Shown: piece by piece, positions 30,761 through 40,855 of the stretch
Layout of the letters: every line of letters starts with the position of its first letter
Position numbering within the stretch: position 1 is the stretch's first letter
Assembly (NCBI RefSeq): GCF_003544815.1
Contig: NZ_CP032100.1
Span: forward strand, 2,046,001-2,110,000
Reading direction: 5' to 3'
From: Arcobacter suis CECT 7833
GTDB lineage: Bacteria; Campylobacterota; Campylobacteria; Campylobacterales; Arcobacteraceae
DNA: 64,000 nt
The notes under the pieces: model-generated
Database searches by the model: none
Told to the model about the DNA's origin: nothing
Seen by the model: only the letters and a program-made list of their open reading frames with translations
Translations under genes and position numbers: made by a program

Positions 30761-31866
30761 TTTTTATCTCCAAAAATATTTAGAAGATTAACTATTTTTA
30801 CAGTGTCTTCCAAACTCTGAACTCCACTAATAGGCAAACTAAATACTTCATCATGTATTTGTTCACTTATTGGATAACTTTCATTATTCCACTCTTTATA
30901 TGCATTTTGTTTATGTGGTGGTATTGGGTAATGTATCAAAGTTTGAATTCCATTTTCAGCTAAATATTTTTGTAGTTCATCTCTATTTTTTGTTCTTATT
31001 ACAAACAGATGCCACACATGATTATCTTCAGCTCTTACTGTTGGCAAGATAATATTATAATTTTTAATATTTTCTAAATAATAGTTTGCTATTTCTCTTC
31101 TTTTTTCTACTTCATTATCCAAATACTTTAGTTTTACTCTCAACATTGCAGCTTGCATTTCATCAAGTCTACTATTTACACCTTTATAAAGATTTTCATA
31201 TTTTTTATGACTTCCATAGTTCCCTAGTGCTTTAATAGCAAGCGCTAGTTCTTCATCACTAGTTGTAACTGCTCCACCATCACCTAAAGCTCCAAGATTT
31301 TTCCCTGGATAAAAACTAAATCCACTAGCATCACCTAAATTTCCACTTCTTTTATCTTTATAATACGCACCATGTGATTGGGCTGAGTCTTCTATTACTT
31401 TTAGATTATTTTTTTTTGCAATTTCATTTATTTTATCCATCTCACAAGTTTGCCCATAAAGATGAACTGGTAAAATTGCTTTTGTTATAGAAGTGATTTT
31501 TTCTTCTATTTTATCTGGATTAATAAGAAAGGTATTAATATCTGGTTCAACTAAAACTGGAACTAGATTATTTTGTGAAATTGCAAGAATTGAAGCTATG
31601 TAGGTATTTGAAGGAACAATTACTTCATCACCATCTTTCATTATTCCTAATTCTTTATAAGCTCTTAATATTAAGATTAGTGCATCAAGACCATTTGCAA
31701 CACCAATAGCATATTTTGTACCACAATATTCAGCGAATTCTTTTTCAAATTCATTAAATTCATTACCTTGAACATACCAACCACTATCTATTACTTTAGT
31801 ACAAGCTTCTATAAGTTCTGCTCTATATTGAGCATTTAAACCTTTTAAATCTAAAAATGGAATCAA
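30757..31866 (-). CDS. sugar 3-transaminase, DegT/DnrJ/EryC1 family (FdtB/QdtB-like)
   Basis: 369 residues. It is a PLP enzyme: the Schiff-base lysine is K189 in [14 protein letters not shown], and [10 protein letters not shown] binds the cofactor. With the 3,4-ketoisomerase and acetyltransferase genes nearby, it should aminate dTDP-3-keto-6-deoxyhexose to the 3-amino sugar, using glutamate. Whether the product is Fuc3N or Qui3N cannot be told from sequence. In the sugar cluster, downstream of the hexapeptide gene by 13 nt. Confidence 0.9.
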   Translation of the reverse strand: MIPFLDLKGLNAQYRAELIEACTKVIDSGWYVQGNEFNEFEKEFAEYCGTKYAIGVANGLDALILILRAYKELGIMKDGDEVIVPSNTYIASILAISQNNLVPVLVEPDINTFLINPDKIEEKITSITKAILPVHLYGQTCEMDKINEIAKKNNLKVIEDSAQSHGAYYKDKRSGNLGDASGFSFYPGKNLGALGDGGAVTTSDEELALAIKALGNYGSHKKYENLYKGVNSRLDEMQAAMLRVKLKYLDNEVEKRREIANYYLENIKNYNIILPTVRAEDNHVWHLFVIRTKNRDELQKYLAENGIQTLIHYPIPPHKQNAYKEWNNESYPISEQIHDEVFSLPISGVQSLEDTVKIVNLLNIFGDKN

Positions 31867-31879
31867 GATTGAACCTACC

Positions 31880-32479
31880 TTAATTAATATGTTTTATGAA
31901 TTCTGCAGGTATACCACCTGCAACCACATTATTCTGAATATTTTTTGTAACTATTGAACCATTTGAAATTACAGCATTATTTCCAATAGAAACACCTTTT
32001 AAAATTTTAACATTGGATCCAATAAAAACATTTTCTCCTATAAAAACTTTTTTTGTACTAGGTTTACCACTAATCCTTTTATCAATTGAAATATTATGAA
32101 AATCACTATCATATATTTCACAATTAGTACCTATTAATGTATTCTTAGAAATAGTAATACCTTCCCCTTCACTAATCAAAACAATATTATTATTTATAAT
32201 TACATTATCACCGATAATTATTTTGGAATTTTTATTTCTTGATTCAATATAACCATAACCACTGTATAAAAATGGAGATAGAGAGCATCCAATTATGACC
32301 TTATCACTAAAAATAATTTCTCCTTTTCCATTTAATTGACAAGGTTGAATAAATTTTGCTTTTCCTTTAACATTATCACAAGTTGATAGGATATAATACT
32401 TAAGAAACCTAGGCAACTTAAATATAATATATATAAATCTTTTCTTTAAACTATTAATTATTTTCATTACAATTCTCAC
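31880..32479 (-). CDS. hexapeptide-repeat acyltransferase
   Basis: 199 residues with a hydrophobic or basic N-terminal segment and isoleucine-rich hexapeptide repeats: [55 protein letters not shown] carries a likely catalytic His. It probably O-acetylates a sugar of the O-unit. It overlaps the adjacent N-acetyltransferase gene by 26 nt in another frame, unusual but both are complete. Confidence 0.82.
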   Translation of the reverse strand: MRIVMKIINSLKKRFIYIIFKLPRFLKYYILSTCDNVKGKAKFIQPCQLNGKGEIIFSDKVIIGCSLSPFLYSGYGYIESRNKNSKIIIGDNVIINNNIVLISEGEGITISKNTLIGTNCEIYDSDFHNISIDKRISGKPSTKKVFIGENVFIGSNVKILKGVSIGNNAVISNGSIVTKNIQNNVVAGGIPAEFIKHIN

Positions 32480-32966
32480 AAATTAATTTATTATCACATT
32501 TTTGTCCACATTTACAAACATACCCTTTGTGTTTTGCTGGATTTCCATACCATAGTTCTTGATTTCCTACATCCTTCGTTACAACACTTCCTGCTCCAAT
32601 CATTGCATATTCATTTATTGTAATTCCACATACAATAGTGCTATTTGCACCTATTGAAGCTGATCTTTTTATAGTTGTTTTTAAAAAAGAATTTGGATAT
32701 TGTTTACTTCTTGGTAAGAAATCATTTGTAAAAGTTACATTTGGTCCAATAAATACATTATCTTCTAAAAATATTCCATCCCAGATTTGTACACCACTTT
32801 TTATTGTTACATTATTTCCAATAATTACATCATTTTCTATAAGAACTTGTGCATTTATATTACAATTACTACCGATTTCTGCATTTTTTAATACTACACA
32901 AAACTGCCAAATATTTGTATTTTCTCCCACATTCTGCGTCTGTACATCTGCTAGCTTATGAATCAT
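32454..32966 (-). CDS. dTDP-3-amino-3,6-dideoxyhexose N-acetyltransferase (FdtC/QdtC-like)
   Basis: 170 residues of hexapeptide repeats ([32 protein letters not shown]), like the WbbJ/QdtC family, with [11 protein letters not shown] as conserved loop. The C-terminus [16 protein letters not shown] has a cysteine cluster that could bind zinc. It should acetylate the amino sugar made by the transaminase. It follows the ketoisomerase by a 1-nt overlap. Confidence 0.85.
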   Translation of the reverse strand: MIHKLADVQTQNVGENTNIWQFCVVLKNAEIGSNCNINAQVLIENDVIIGNNVTIKSGVQIWDGIFLEDNVFIGPNVTFTNDFLPRSKQYPNSFLKTTIKRSASIGANSTIVCGITINEYAMIGAGSVVTKDVGNQELWYGNPAKHKGYVCKCGQKCDNKLICENCNENN

Positions 32967-33361
32967 TATTTTACAACTTCTAAAAATTTATCATAATTAG
33001 TTATATAATCACTTACATCATAATAATCATCAGATAAAACCATAAGTACGCAATCTAAACTAAAATCATGCATACTTCCCCAAATAAGAGCATCTTGAAA
33101 AAGTCCTAGATTTGGTTTATTTAAATCAAACGTCTCTTTTTCTTTTCCATTATCTAATGTAACTTTACAACTACCATTTACAGCTATCAAAAACTGTTTT
33201 GTTTTATAATGAGAATGATTTCCCCTTGGAATTCCGTCTAGTGTTCCATAAATATAAAAAACTCTTTTTACATCAAATGGTATTTGTCTATTTGCTTCAA
33301 GAGCTACAAGCTGACCTCTATGGTCTCCTAATACTTTGAATTCTTCTAATTTTGTTATCAT
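32966..33361 (-). CDS. dTDP-4-oxo-6-deoxyglucose 3,4-ketoisomerase (FdtA/QdtA-like)
   Basis: 131 residues of the cupin type (WxcM-like). It has [22 protein letters not shown] and [22 protein letters not shown], with the His pair of the NHSHYK motif. It converts the RmlB product to the 3-keto sugar, the first committed step to dTDP-Fuc3NAc or Qui3NAc. It overlaps rmlB by 4 nt (ATGA), and its substrate depends on an active rmlB. Confidence 0.9.
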   Translation of the reverse strand: MITKLEEFKVLGDHRGQLVALEANRQIPFDVKRVFYIYGTLDGIPRGNHSHYKTKQFLIAVNGSCKVTLDNGKEKETFDLNKPNLGLFQDALIWGSMHDFSLDCVLMVLSDDYYDVSDYITNYDKFLEVVK

Positions 33362-34394
33362 CCATTCATTCCATACTTATTCAAATACCACTCAATAGTC
33401 TTCACAATCCCACTATCAAAATTCTCATCAGCTTTCCAACCTAGCTCATTTTCTAATTTTGTTGCATCTATTGCATATCTTCTATCATGTCCTGCTCTAT
33501 CTTCTACAAAGGTGATTAATTCTTTATAAGAAGAATTATCAGCTTTTGGAACTTCTTTATCTAAGATAGTACAAATAGTATTAACTATTTGAAGATTTGT
33601 TCTTTCATTTCGTCCACCAATATTATATGTTTCTCCAGTAATTCCTGCGTGGAACACTATATCTATACCTTTACAATGGTCAAGTACATATAACCAATCT
33701 CTTATATTTTTCCCATCACCATAGATTGGAATATTTTGATTTGATAAAGCTTTTCTTATAATTGTAGGGATTAGTTTTTCATCATGTTGTTTTGGTCCAT
33801 AATTATTTGAGCAGTTTGTAATTACTGTATTCATTCCATAAGTTTCATTATATGCTCTTATTATCATATCACTTGATGCTTTAGAAGCTGAATATGGTGA
33901 GTTTGGTGCGTATGGAGTATTTTCAGTAAATAAATCATTTGGATCAAGACTTAGTGTTCCATAAACTTCATCAGTTGAGATATGATGAAATCTATAGTTT
34001 TATAATTTGATTTATATTCAAATGGTTTATTCATCCAGTATTTATACGCTACATCTATTAAAGTAAAAGTCCCATTTACATTTGTTTGGACAAATACACC
34101 TGGATTTTTAATTGAGTTATCCACATGAGATTCAGCTGCGAAATGAATTACACCAGAAATATCATATTCAGAAAAAATAAATTCTACTAATTCTCTATTA
34201 CAGATATCACCTTTTATAAATTTATATCTTGGATTATTTTCACACTCTGTTAGATTTTCTAAATTTCCTGCATAAGTTAAAAGGTCAAGATTAATTAAAT
34301 TATAATCTGGATATTTATCTAAGAAATAAGGTACAAAGTTTGAACCTATAAATCCGGCTGTTCCTGTTAGTAATATATTCTTATTTTGCTGCAT
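33358..34394 (-). pseudogene. rmlB: dTDP-glucose 4,6-dehydratase, frameshifted
   Basis: It would make dTDP-4-keto-6-deoxyglucose. One frame holds TAGFIGSN, HFAAESHVDNSI and ends in [12 protein letters not shown]...; another frame, open from [13 protein letters not shown], carries the catalytic [14 protein letters not shown] and the C-terminus. The shift is at a run of four T at 33998-34001 (A in the gene). One added base restores a 345-residue protein of normal size. Either an inactivated gene, a slipped homopolymer in the population or a sequencing error. It lies between rmlD (gap 0) and the ketoisomerase (4-nt overlap). Confidence 0.9.
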
Positions 34395-35273
34395 TTATTT
34401 TCTTTCTCCCATTATTTTTAAACACTCATCTAAGCTATCTTTCCAATATGGAATTTCTATATTAAATGTTGATTTTATTTTTGATTTATTCAACAATGAA
34501 AAATGTGGTCTCTTTGCAGGTGTTGGATACTGAAATGTTTCTATTGGGTTTATTTTACAATTCAATTTTGCCATTCTCATTATCTCTTTTGCAAAATCAT
34601 ACCAAGATAATACTCCCTCATTTGAGTAGTTGTAAATCTCTACTTTTTCATTAGTTATTCGAGGAATTATATCTAAAATAGTTTTTGCCAAATCTTTTGC
34701 ATAAGTTGGAGTTCCAACTTGATCAAAAATTACACCTAAAGACTCTTTTTCACGTCCTAGTCTTAGCATTGTTTTTACAAAGTTATTTCCAAAGCTTGAG
34801 TAAACCCAAGAAGTTCTAATTATAATTGAATTCTTTGGATTAATATCTCTCATTTCATTTTCACCATCAAGTTTTGTTTTCCCATAAATTCCTTGTGGGT
34901 TTGTTTGAAACTCTTCAATATAAGGTTTAAAATTTTTACCATCAAATACATAATCAGTTGAAATATGAATGAGTTTAATATTTAACTCTTTAGATACAAG
35001 TGCTAATTTTTTTACTGCTTTTCTATTTATTAAATCTGCGTTTATTTCATCTGACTCTGCAATATCAACTGCAGTATATGCTGCACAATTTATAATAACA
35101 TTTATATTATTTATTTGGCAAAATTTCTTGATACTCTCTTTAGAAGTAATATTTATATTATTTCTATCCGTGAAAAAGAAATTATAAGAATAGTTTGAAG
35201 ATATTACTTTTATTTCACTCCCTAGTTGTCCGTTTGTTCCTGTTACCAAAATATTGTAATCTATATTAAGCAT
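34395..35273 (-). CDS. rmlD: dTDP-4-dehydrorhamnose reductase
   Basis: The last step to dTDP-L-rhamnose, reducing C4. 292 residues. ILVTGTNGQLGSEI is the nucleotide-binding motif; HISTDYVFDG and the active-site YGKTKLDGE (YxxxK) follow, then RTSWVYSSFGNNFVKTM. It overlaps rmlC by 8 nt and abuts rmlB. It works only if RmlB supplies the substrate. Confidence 0.95.
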   Translation of the reverse strand: MLNIDYNILVTGTNGQLGSEIKVISSNYSYNFFFTDRNNINITSKESIKKFCQINNINVIINCAAYTAVDIAESDEINADLINRKAVKKLALVSKELNIKLIHISTDYVFDGKNFKPYIEEFQTNPQGIYGKTKLDGENEMRDINPKNSIIIRTSWVYSSFGNNFVKTMLRLGREKESLGVIFDQVGTPTYAKDLAKTILDIIPRITNEKVEIYNYSNEGVLSWYDFAKEIMRMAKLNCKINPIETFQYPTPAKRPHFSLLNKSKIKSTFNIEIPYWKDSLDECLKIMGERK

Positions 35274-35841
35274 AATAATTTACTCCAAACTCAAATAAAT
35301 CATTAGTTTCATTTAGTTTTGGTTGTTTTGTATCTTTTTCTGAAAGTTTTAATTCTTCTTTTTTTATTATCCAATCAATATTTAAACTTTTATCATCAAA
35401 AGCTATTCCCCTATCACACTCAGGACTATAATAATTATCAACTTTATATGCAAATATTGTATCATCTTCAAGAACTACAAATCCATGAGCAAATCCTCTT
35501 GGAACTAACATTTGTTTTTTATTATCTGCACTTAATTCAACGGCTACATATTGACCAAATGTTGGAGAATTTTTTCTTATATCAACGGCTACATCTAAAA
35601 CTCTTCCTTGAATAACACGCACAAGTTTTGTTTGAGCATAGGGAGAAAGTTGATAGTGAAGACCTCGTAAAACTCCTTTTGAAGATTTTGACTCATTATC
35701 TTGACAAAAATTTATTTTATATCCTAAAAACTCTTCTAATTTATCAGCACGAAAAGTCTCTATAAAATATCCTCTTGAATCTCCATGTACTTTTGGTTCA
35801 ATTATTACCACATCATAAATTTTTGTTCTTGAAAACTGCAT
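35266..35841 (-). CDS. rmlC: dTDP-4-dehydrorhamnose 3,5-epimerase
   Basis: 191 residues. GVLRGLHYQ carries the catalytic His (H62), followed by KLVRVIQGRVLDVAVDIRKNSPTFG and the VPRGFAHGFVVL motif of the cupin epimerases. A full-length enzyme of the dTDP-rhamnose branch, one base downstream of rmlA. Confidence 0.96.
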   Translation of the reverse strand: MQFSRTKIYDVVIIEPKVHGDSRGYFIETFRADKLEEFLGYKINFCQDNESKSSKGVLRGLHYQLSPYAQTKLVRVIQGRVLDVAVDIRKNSPTFGQYVAVELSADNKKQMLVPRGFAHGFVVLEDDTIFAYKVDNYYSPECDRGIAFDDKSLNIDWIIKKEELKLSEKDTKQPKLNETNDLFEFGVNYYA

Positions 35842-35842
35842 A

Positions 35843-36733
35843 TTACATTACTCTTCTTGGTTGATTTGCTCTTGCTACTAGATATTGACCATATTGATTT
35901 TTTTTCAATGGTTCTGCAAGTTCTAATAACTTTTCTTTTGAAATATATCCCATTTCATAAGCTATTTCTTCTAAACATGCAACTTTTAAAGATTGCCTAT
36001 TTTCTATTGTTTGAATAAATTGACTAGCTTCTAATAAACTTTCATGAGTTCCTGTATCAAGCCAAGCATAGCCTCTTCCCATTAATTCTACTTTTAATCT
36101 ATTTTCATTCAAGTAATCTTGATTTAAAGTTGTAATTTCAAGTTCTCCTCGATGGCTTGGTTTTACATTCTTTGCTTTTTTAACTACATCAGCTGGATAG
36201 AAATACAATCCTACAACTGCATAATTTGATTTTGGTTCGTGAGGTTTTTCTTCTATACTTATTACATCCCCATTATCATTAAACTCTGCAACACCATATC
36301 TTTCTGGATCTTTTACGTAATATCCAAATACTGTTGCTTTATTCTCTTCTTTCACATTTTTTACGCTCTGAGCAAGAAGTTTAGTTAATCCATGACCATA
36401 AAAAATATTATCACCTAAAACTAAACAAGCATCATCACCATTTAAAAACTCTTCACCTAAAATAAATGCTTGTGCTAATCCATCTGGACTTGGTTGCACT
36501 ACATAAGAAAATTTCATTCCTAAATCTTCTCCACTACCTAAAAGTTCTTCAAATCTTGGTAAATCATTTGGTGTTGAAATTATTAGTACTTCTTTTATTC
36601 CTGCTAGCATTAAAACAGAAAGTGGATAATAAATCATTGGTTTATCATAAATTGGCACGAGTTGTTTTGAAACACCTTTTGTAATTGGATAAAGCCTTGT
36701 TCCACTTCCTCCGGCTAAGATTATACCTTTCAT
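35843..36733 (-). CDS. rmlA: glucose-1-phosphate thymidylyltransferase
   Basis: It makes dTDP-glucose, the entry to both dTDP sugars in this locus. 296 residues. [13 protein letters not shown] (6-18) binds the nucleotide, with [22 protein letters not shown] and [13 protein letters not shown] as family blocks. It is first of the rml genes and directly follows the O-antigen ligase gene. Confidence 0.97.
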   Translation of the reverse strand: MKGIILAGGSGTRLYPITKGVSKQLVPIYDKPMIYYPLSVLMLAGIKEVLIISTPNDLPRFEELLGSGEDLGMKFSYVVQPSPDGLAQAFILGEEFLNGDDACLVLGDNIFYGHGLTKLLAQSVKNVKEENKATVFGYYVKDPERYGVAEFNDNGDVISIEEKPHEPKSNYAVVGLYFYPADVVKKAKNVKPSHRGELEITTLNQDYLNENRLKVELMGRGYAWLDTGTHESLLEASQFIQTIENRQSLKVACLEEIAYEMGYISKEKLLELAEPLKKNQYGQYLVARANQPRRVM

Positions 36734-37906
36734 TTAGTTTTCCCCTTTTAAATTAATTTTGTCACTATAAATATAAAACATTAAAATTGTAAAAAATGAT
36801 AAATATATTTTACCTGTAAAAATATCTTGATCAAAAAAACTAATAACTATTAAATATATCAAAACACAGAATGCACTAGAATTTTTATAATAGTTAATTT
36901 CTTTTAATATATTTATAAAAAAATAAGTAAAACTGAAAAGTCCAAAAATTCCTAAATATAATAGTATCTCAAGAATACTATTGTGAACATTAGCATAATC
37001 TTTCAGCCCTATTATAGACCAAGTGTCAAGTCCCCATCCGAAAATTGGTTTTTGTTGAATCAAATTAAGAGTATATAGCCAAATTTTATCTCTATTTGAA
37101 GAATTACCATTTAATAATAAATCTAATCTATTTTGTAAAGAATCAACATAAGCAAAAGCTATACCAATAACTAAAAATATACTGATAACATACAAAATAT
37201 GAGTAATTTTGATACTTTTTAAATTAATAAAAAAATAAAAAAATAAAGATAAAAAAAGAGCTACCCAAACAGCTCTTGAATAAGAGAACAAAGTACAAAA
37301 TATAAAAATAAAGCCCAATAAAATCACAATAAAATTTATTTTATTAGACTTTTTTATTTTTATAGAAAATACACATAATAAAACTCCTAATCCTACTATT
37401 AATGCAAAAATATTCCTGTTAAAAGTAAAACCTGTTAATCCTTCTTCTAGATTTCCTAAATTATGTTTAAAAAAATCATATCCTAGAATACTTTGATACA
37501 AGCCATCAAAAGATTGAACACTTAATGAAAATAGTAAAAATATGTATAATATCTTTTTTGTAAAAATTTCTTTTGAATAAAAATATAAAAGTATTATAAA
37601 CATGAGTACATATCTATAAATATAAGCAAATTGAATTTTCCAAGAATCAATATTTACATCATTGATTATATTTGATATAGCCATACTAATCAAAATAATT
37701 AGAAATGAATACAATATACCTTTATATCTTAATATTAAATCTTTAAAATATAAAAAATCCCTATGCTTTATTAGATAAATTAAAAAAAACAATATCAATA
37801 AAATTGTAGATGCTTGATAAATTGAATTTTTAAATGGTATAGAAATAATCCAAATTAAAAATATAAAATTAAATATATTCTTCCAACTTAGTAATATACT
37901 AATCAT
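36734..37906 (-). CDS. O-antigen ligase/polymerase-type membrane protein
   Basis: 390 residues with about ten to eleven membrane helices. The Wzy_C-type blocks are LFSYSRAVWVALFLSLF, then a periplasmic loop with FGWGLDTW and the conserved HNSILEILLYLGIFG. It could ligate O-antigen to lipid A-core (WaaL) or polymerise units (Wzy); the two are hard to tell apart by sequence. Location beside heptosyltransferase and rml genes favours WaaL. It overlaps the GT9 gene by 8 nt. Confidence 0.82.
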   Translation of the reverse strand: MISILLSWKNIFNFIFLIWIISIPFKNSIYQASTILLILFFLIYLIKHRDFLYFKDLILRYKGILYSFLIILISMAISNIINDVNIDSWKIQFAYIYRYVLMFIILLYFYSKEIFTKKILYIFLLFSLSVQSFDGLYQSILGYDFFKHNLGNLEEGLTGFTFNRNIFALIVGLGVLLCVFSIKIKKSNKINFIVILLGFIFIFCTLFSYSRAVWVALFLSLFFYFFINLKSIKITHILYVISIFLVIGIAFAYVDSLQNRLDLLLNGNSSNRDKIWLYTLNLIQQKPIFGWGLDTWSIIGLKDYANVHNSILEILLYLGIFGLFSFTYFFINILKEINYYKNSSAFCVLIYLIVISFFDQDIFTGKIYLSFFTILMFYIYSDKINLKGEN

Positions 37907-38879
37907 TCAATATCTCTTTAACTTTATTTAAAACCATATCTACTTTTATACTAGACATACATTCCATATTTGTAGGACATTTTGTTTTATAGCAAGGATG
38001 ACATTTTATATTTTCATTTGGTTTTAAAAAGTCATGTTTCCCCATATATGGCATAAACTTAACACAATGTTTAATATCTGTTGAACCAAAAATAGTTATT
38101 GTATTAGTACCAACTCCTGCTGCTATATGAGAAGGTCCACTATCATTTCCAATATACAAATCAACCTCAGCTAATAAATTTTTTAACTGAGTTAAATTTG
38201 TATTATTAACAAAAGAAATAATTTCATCTTTTGAAAATTGATTTAATATCAAATTAGAATCTTCTACTTCTAAATTACTTCCTATAAGAATTACTTGATA
38301 ATTATTGCTAACTAATTCTTTTATTAACCCAAGATAATTTTGAACACCCCATTTTTTACTAATCCATCTTTCACTTGTTCCAATAGAAATTGCTATATGT
38401 TTTTTAACATTTTTATTTTTTAGAAAAATATCTTCACCAACTGGTAGTTTTATATATTCTTTTGTATTATTAAAGTAAGTATCTATTGTATCTTGTGGAA
38501 TAAAAGTTGTTGCTTCAATAATTTCTTTTATTGTTTTTGATTTTGCTTTTAATCCAAATATTTTATGTGTAAAAGAGTGTGATTTATTAACAATTAAATT
38601 CTTTTTTAAAAACATATTTATGTAGTGAGATGGCTTATTCCCTTGTAAATTAATAACTATGTCATATTTATTATTTTTCAATTTTTGTATACTAGAAAAT
38701 ACACTTTTATGTAAAATGTATTCATCAAAATAATTACTATCTTGATATAATCCTTTTCCTACACTCGTAGTTAAAAAAGATATTTTTGAATCTTTATAAA
38801 AATATCTTATTGCTCTAAAAGTTGGTTCTAAAGTAACCAAATCACCAAGAGATGAAAATCTAATAATTAATATGTTCAT
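37899..38879 (-). CDS. heptosyltransferase-type glycosyltransferase (GT9)
   Basis: 326 residues: MNILIIRFSSLGDLVTLEPT is the classic GT9 opening, IGTSERWISKKW and LYIGNDSGPSHIAAGVGTNTITIFGST are the donor-site blocks. It transfers L-glycero-D-manno-heptose from ADP-heptose, supplied by the plus-strand operon. The C-terminal CHPCYKTKCPTNMECM is cysteine-rich, as in several ADP-heptose transferases. I cannot tell whether it is waaC or waaF. Confidence 0.9.
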   Translation of the reverse strand: MNILIIRFSSLGDLVTLEPTFRAIRYFYKDSKISFLTTSVGKGLYQDSNYFDEYILHKSVFSSIQKLKNNKYDIVINLQGNKPSHYINMFLKKNLIVNKSHSFTHKIFGLKAKSKTIKEIIEATTFIPQDTIDTYFNNTKEYIKLPVGEDIFLKNKNVKKHIAISIGTSERWISKKWGVQNYLGLIKELVSNNYQVILIGSNLEVEDSNLILNQFSKDEIISFVNNTNLTQLKNLLAEVDLYIGNDSGPSHIAAGVGTNTITIFGSTDIKHCVKFMPYMGKHDFLKPNENIKCHPCYKTKCPTNMECMSSIKVDMVLNKVKEILND

Positions 38880-38882
38880 GGA

Positions 38883-39869
38883 TTAACTTCTCTCTATTTT
38901 ATTATCTATTTTAGAGATAAAATTCTCAAAATCAATTTTTGTTTTATCATAAATCTCTAAAAATTTTTTATATCCATTTTCTGCTGTACTTTCTAATAAA
39001 TCTGGATTATTTATTAAATTTATTAAATTTTCAGATAAAGTTGAAGCATTTCTATCACATGTGATTAAATCGTTTTCATCAAAAAGCTCAAAGATTGCTT
39101 CACTATACATAGTTACTATAGTTTTTTTAGATGCAACAGCTTGATAAAGTTTATTTGGAATTACACTTTTTGCTTTTTTACTATCTCCAAATATACCTAA
39201 AATTATATCGTGCTCTCTAATTTCTTGAGCTAGTTTATTTTCATCAATAAATTTACCATCCATTTGAACATTTTTTAATTCTAATTTTTCATATAAATTT
39301 TTCATTTTTGAATAAATTTGACCTGTTCCTATAATTTTTGCTTCAAAATCAACACCTGCTTTTTCCATCAAACTAAATGCTTCTAAAATTATATCTATTC
39401 CATGTAATGGTATAAAAGAACCATAAAAAAGTATTTTTATTTTTTTATTTTTAAGTTCTTTATCTAAAGGATAATATATTTGTTTATCTGCTAAAACAGG
39501 AAATACAAATAATTCTCCTTTATATTTTCCAAATAAACTTTCCCAATATTTAAAATGAGTATAAGTATCACTTAACAGATATTTAGAAAATTTAAAATTA
39601 AACCAATCTTGGAAAAATTTCCACCATGCCCTTGGATTTTTTACTGTAATTTTTTTTCTATCATAAACGTAAGTATCAAAATTTGATATAAAAAAATCAT
39701 TTATTATTCTATCTCTTTTTAAAAAATTCTTAAAAAATTGATTCTTTGAAAATGGTAATAGAATATAAATATTATTTTTAAGTTTTAAATCTTTTGTAAA
39801 CTGTTTAATTATATTAAATCTTGAATAATCTTTATTCTGTCTGAATATATATTTTATCATTTGTACCAC
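38883..39869 (-). CDS. glycosyltransferase, GT4-like
   Basis: 328 residues. The GT-B C-terminal half is visible: KILFYGSFIPLHGIDIILEAFSLM, then AKIIGTGQIYSKMKNLYEKL, ILGIFGDSKKAKSVIPNKLYQAVASKKTIV. The motif KLYQAVASK stands for the usual donor-binding EAxAxG. It belongs to the core/O-unit cluster. The ATG overlaps the next gene's 3' end by 13 nt. Confidence 0.85.
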   Translation of the reverse strand: MVQMIKYIFRQNKDYSRFNIIKQFTKDLKLKNNIYILLPFSKNQFFKNFLKRDRIINDFFISNFDTYVYDRKKITVKNPRAWWKFFQDWFNFKFSKYLLSDTYTHFKYWESLFGKYKGELFVFPVLADKQIYYPLDKELKNKKIKILFYGSFIPLHGIDIILEAFSLMEKAGVDFEAKIIGTGQIYSKMKNLYEKLELKNVQMDGKFIDENKLAQEIREHDIILGIFGDSKKAKSVIPNKLYQAVASKKTIVTMYSEAIFELFDENDLITCDRNASTLSENLINLINNPDLLESTAENGYKKFLEIYDKTKIDFENFISKIDNKIERS

Positions 39870-40855
39870 TCATATGTTTTTAAATCTTTTAAATCATTAT
39901 TATCTAAACTAAGTATATATTTAGCAACTCTTTTTGAATTAAATAAATCATGTACCCTTTTTCTTAACCACATAGATTTTGCAATCCTCTCTTCTTCATT
40001 ATTCATAAAATAATTAATTTTTGAAACTAATTCTTCATAAGATTCATAATATTCCAATTTATCTTCAAAAAAATCTTCTCCATTAATTATTTTAGTGCTT
40101 AAAGAGAAAGAGCCATTTCCTAAAATATGAAAAAGTCTATCTGAAGTGTACCATTCATATTTAAGAGTAAAATCTCTATTATGATTTATACATATTTTAG
40201 AATTTGCCAATATTTTTAAATATTCTTCACCAATTAAAACTGATTGTTTATTATGTCCAACAAATTTTAAATTAATATTATTACTTATATTTTTTTCTAA
40301 ATAATTAATAAGGGATTCTCTTTCTTTATCATGCCTTCCTGTAAATAAAACATCATTTTCATATTTTTTATTTTCATAAGCACGATATTTTTCAATATTT
40401 TCATCAACTAAATTTGGAAGAAAGAATGCATTTTCATTATATTTTTTTATATCAGAAATAAAATCTCCTCCAGCTGTTGTTAATATAAAATCAAAATAAT
40501 GGGCAATACTTTTAAAATGATTTTGTAGAGGAATATCGTTATACCAAAAAATCATTCTAATATTTTTCTTTTTAATATATTCAAAAGTCTCTTCTAATAT
40601 AAGTTCAGCATGTCCAAAAATTATAAGTTCAGGAGAAATATCATCAACAAGTGTTCTAAAAAATTCATTCATTTTTTTTTGCCCATTTTTTTTATTTCTA
40701 AAAAAAGACATATACCTTGAAGTATCTCTATAATCAAAATTATGTACAAAATGATTATTCTGAATCAAACCTTGTGAAATTTTTATAGGATTTGCATATA
40801 AAGCACCACCTGTTTTTGTTATTATGTTAAAGGGAGCACAATGTATAATTCTCAT
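39857..40855 (-). CDS. glycosyltransferase family protein, CgeB-like
   Basis: 332 residues. It starts with MRIIHCAPFNIITKTGGALYANPIKI; later NSKICINHNRDFTLKYEWYTSDRLFHILGNGSFSLS is the Glyco_trans_1_2 block, with RLFHILGNGS in place of RtFEilAsGg. No signal peptide. The sugar is unknown. It overlaps the neighbouring transferase genes on both sides. Confidence 0.78.
   Translation of the reverse strand: MRIIHCAPFNIITKTGGALYANPIKISQGLIQNNHFVHNFDYRDTSRYMSFFRNKKNGQKKMNEFFRTLVDDISPELIIFGHAELILEETFEYIKKKNIRMIFWYNDIPLQNHFKSIAHYFDFILTTAGGDFISDIKKYNENAFFLPNLVDENIEKYRAYENKKYENDVLFTGRHDKERESLINYLEKNISNNINLKFVGHNKQSVLIGEEYLKILANSKICINHNRDFTLKYEWYTSDRLFHILGNGSFSLSTKIINGEDFFEDKLEYYESYEELVSKINYFMNNEEERIAKSMWLRKRVHDLFNSKRVAKYILSLDNNDLKDLKTYEWYK

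Noticed and set aside
34466-36684. Plus-strand frames within the rml genes
   Set aside because: They are antisense shadows of rmlD, rmlC and rmlA.
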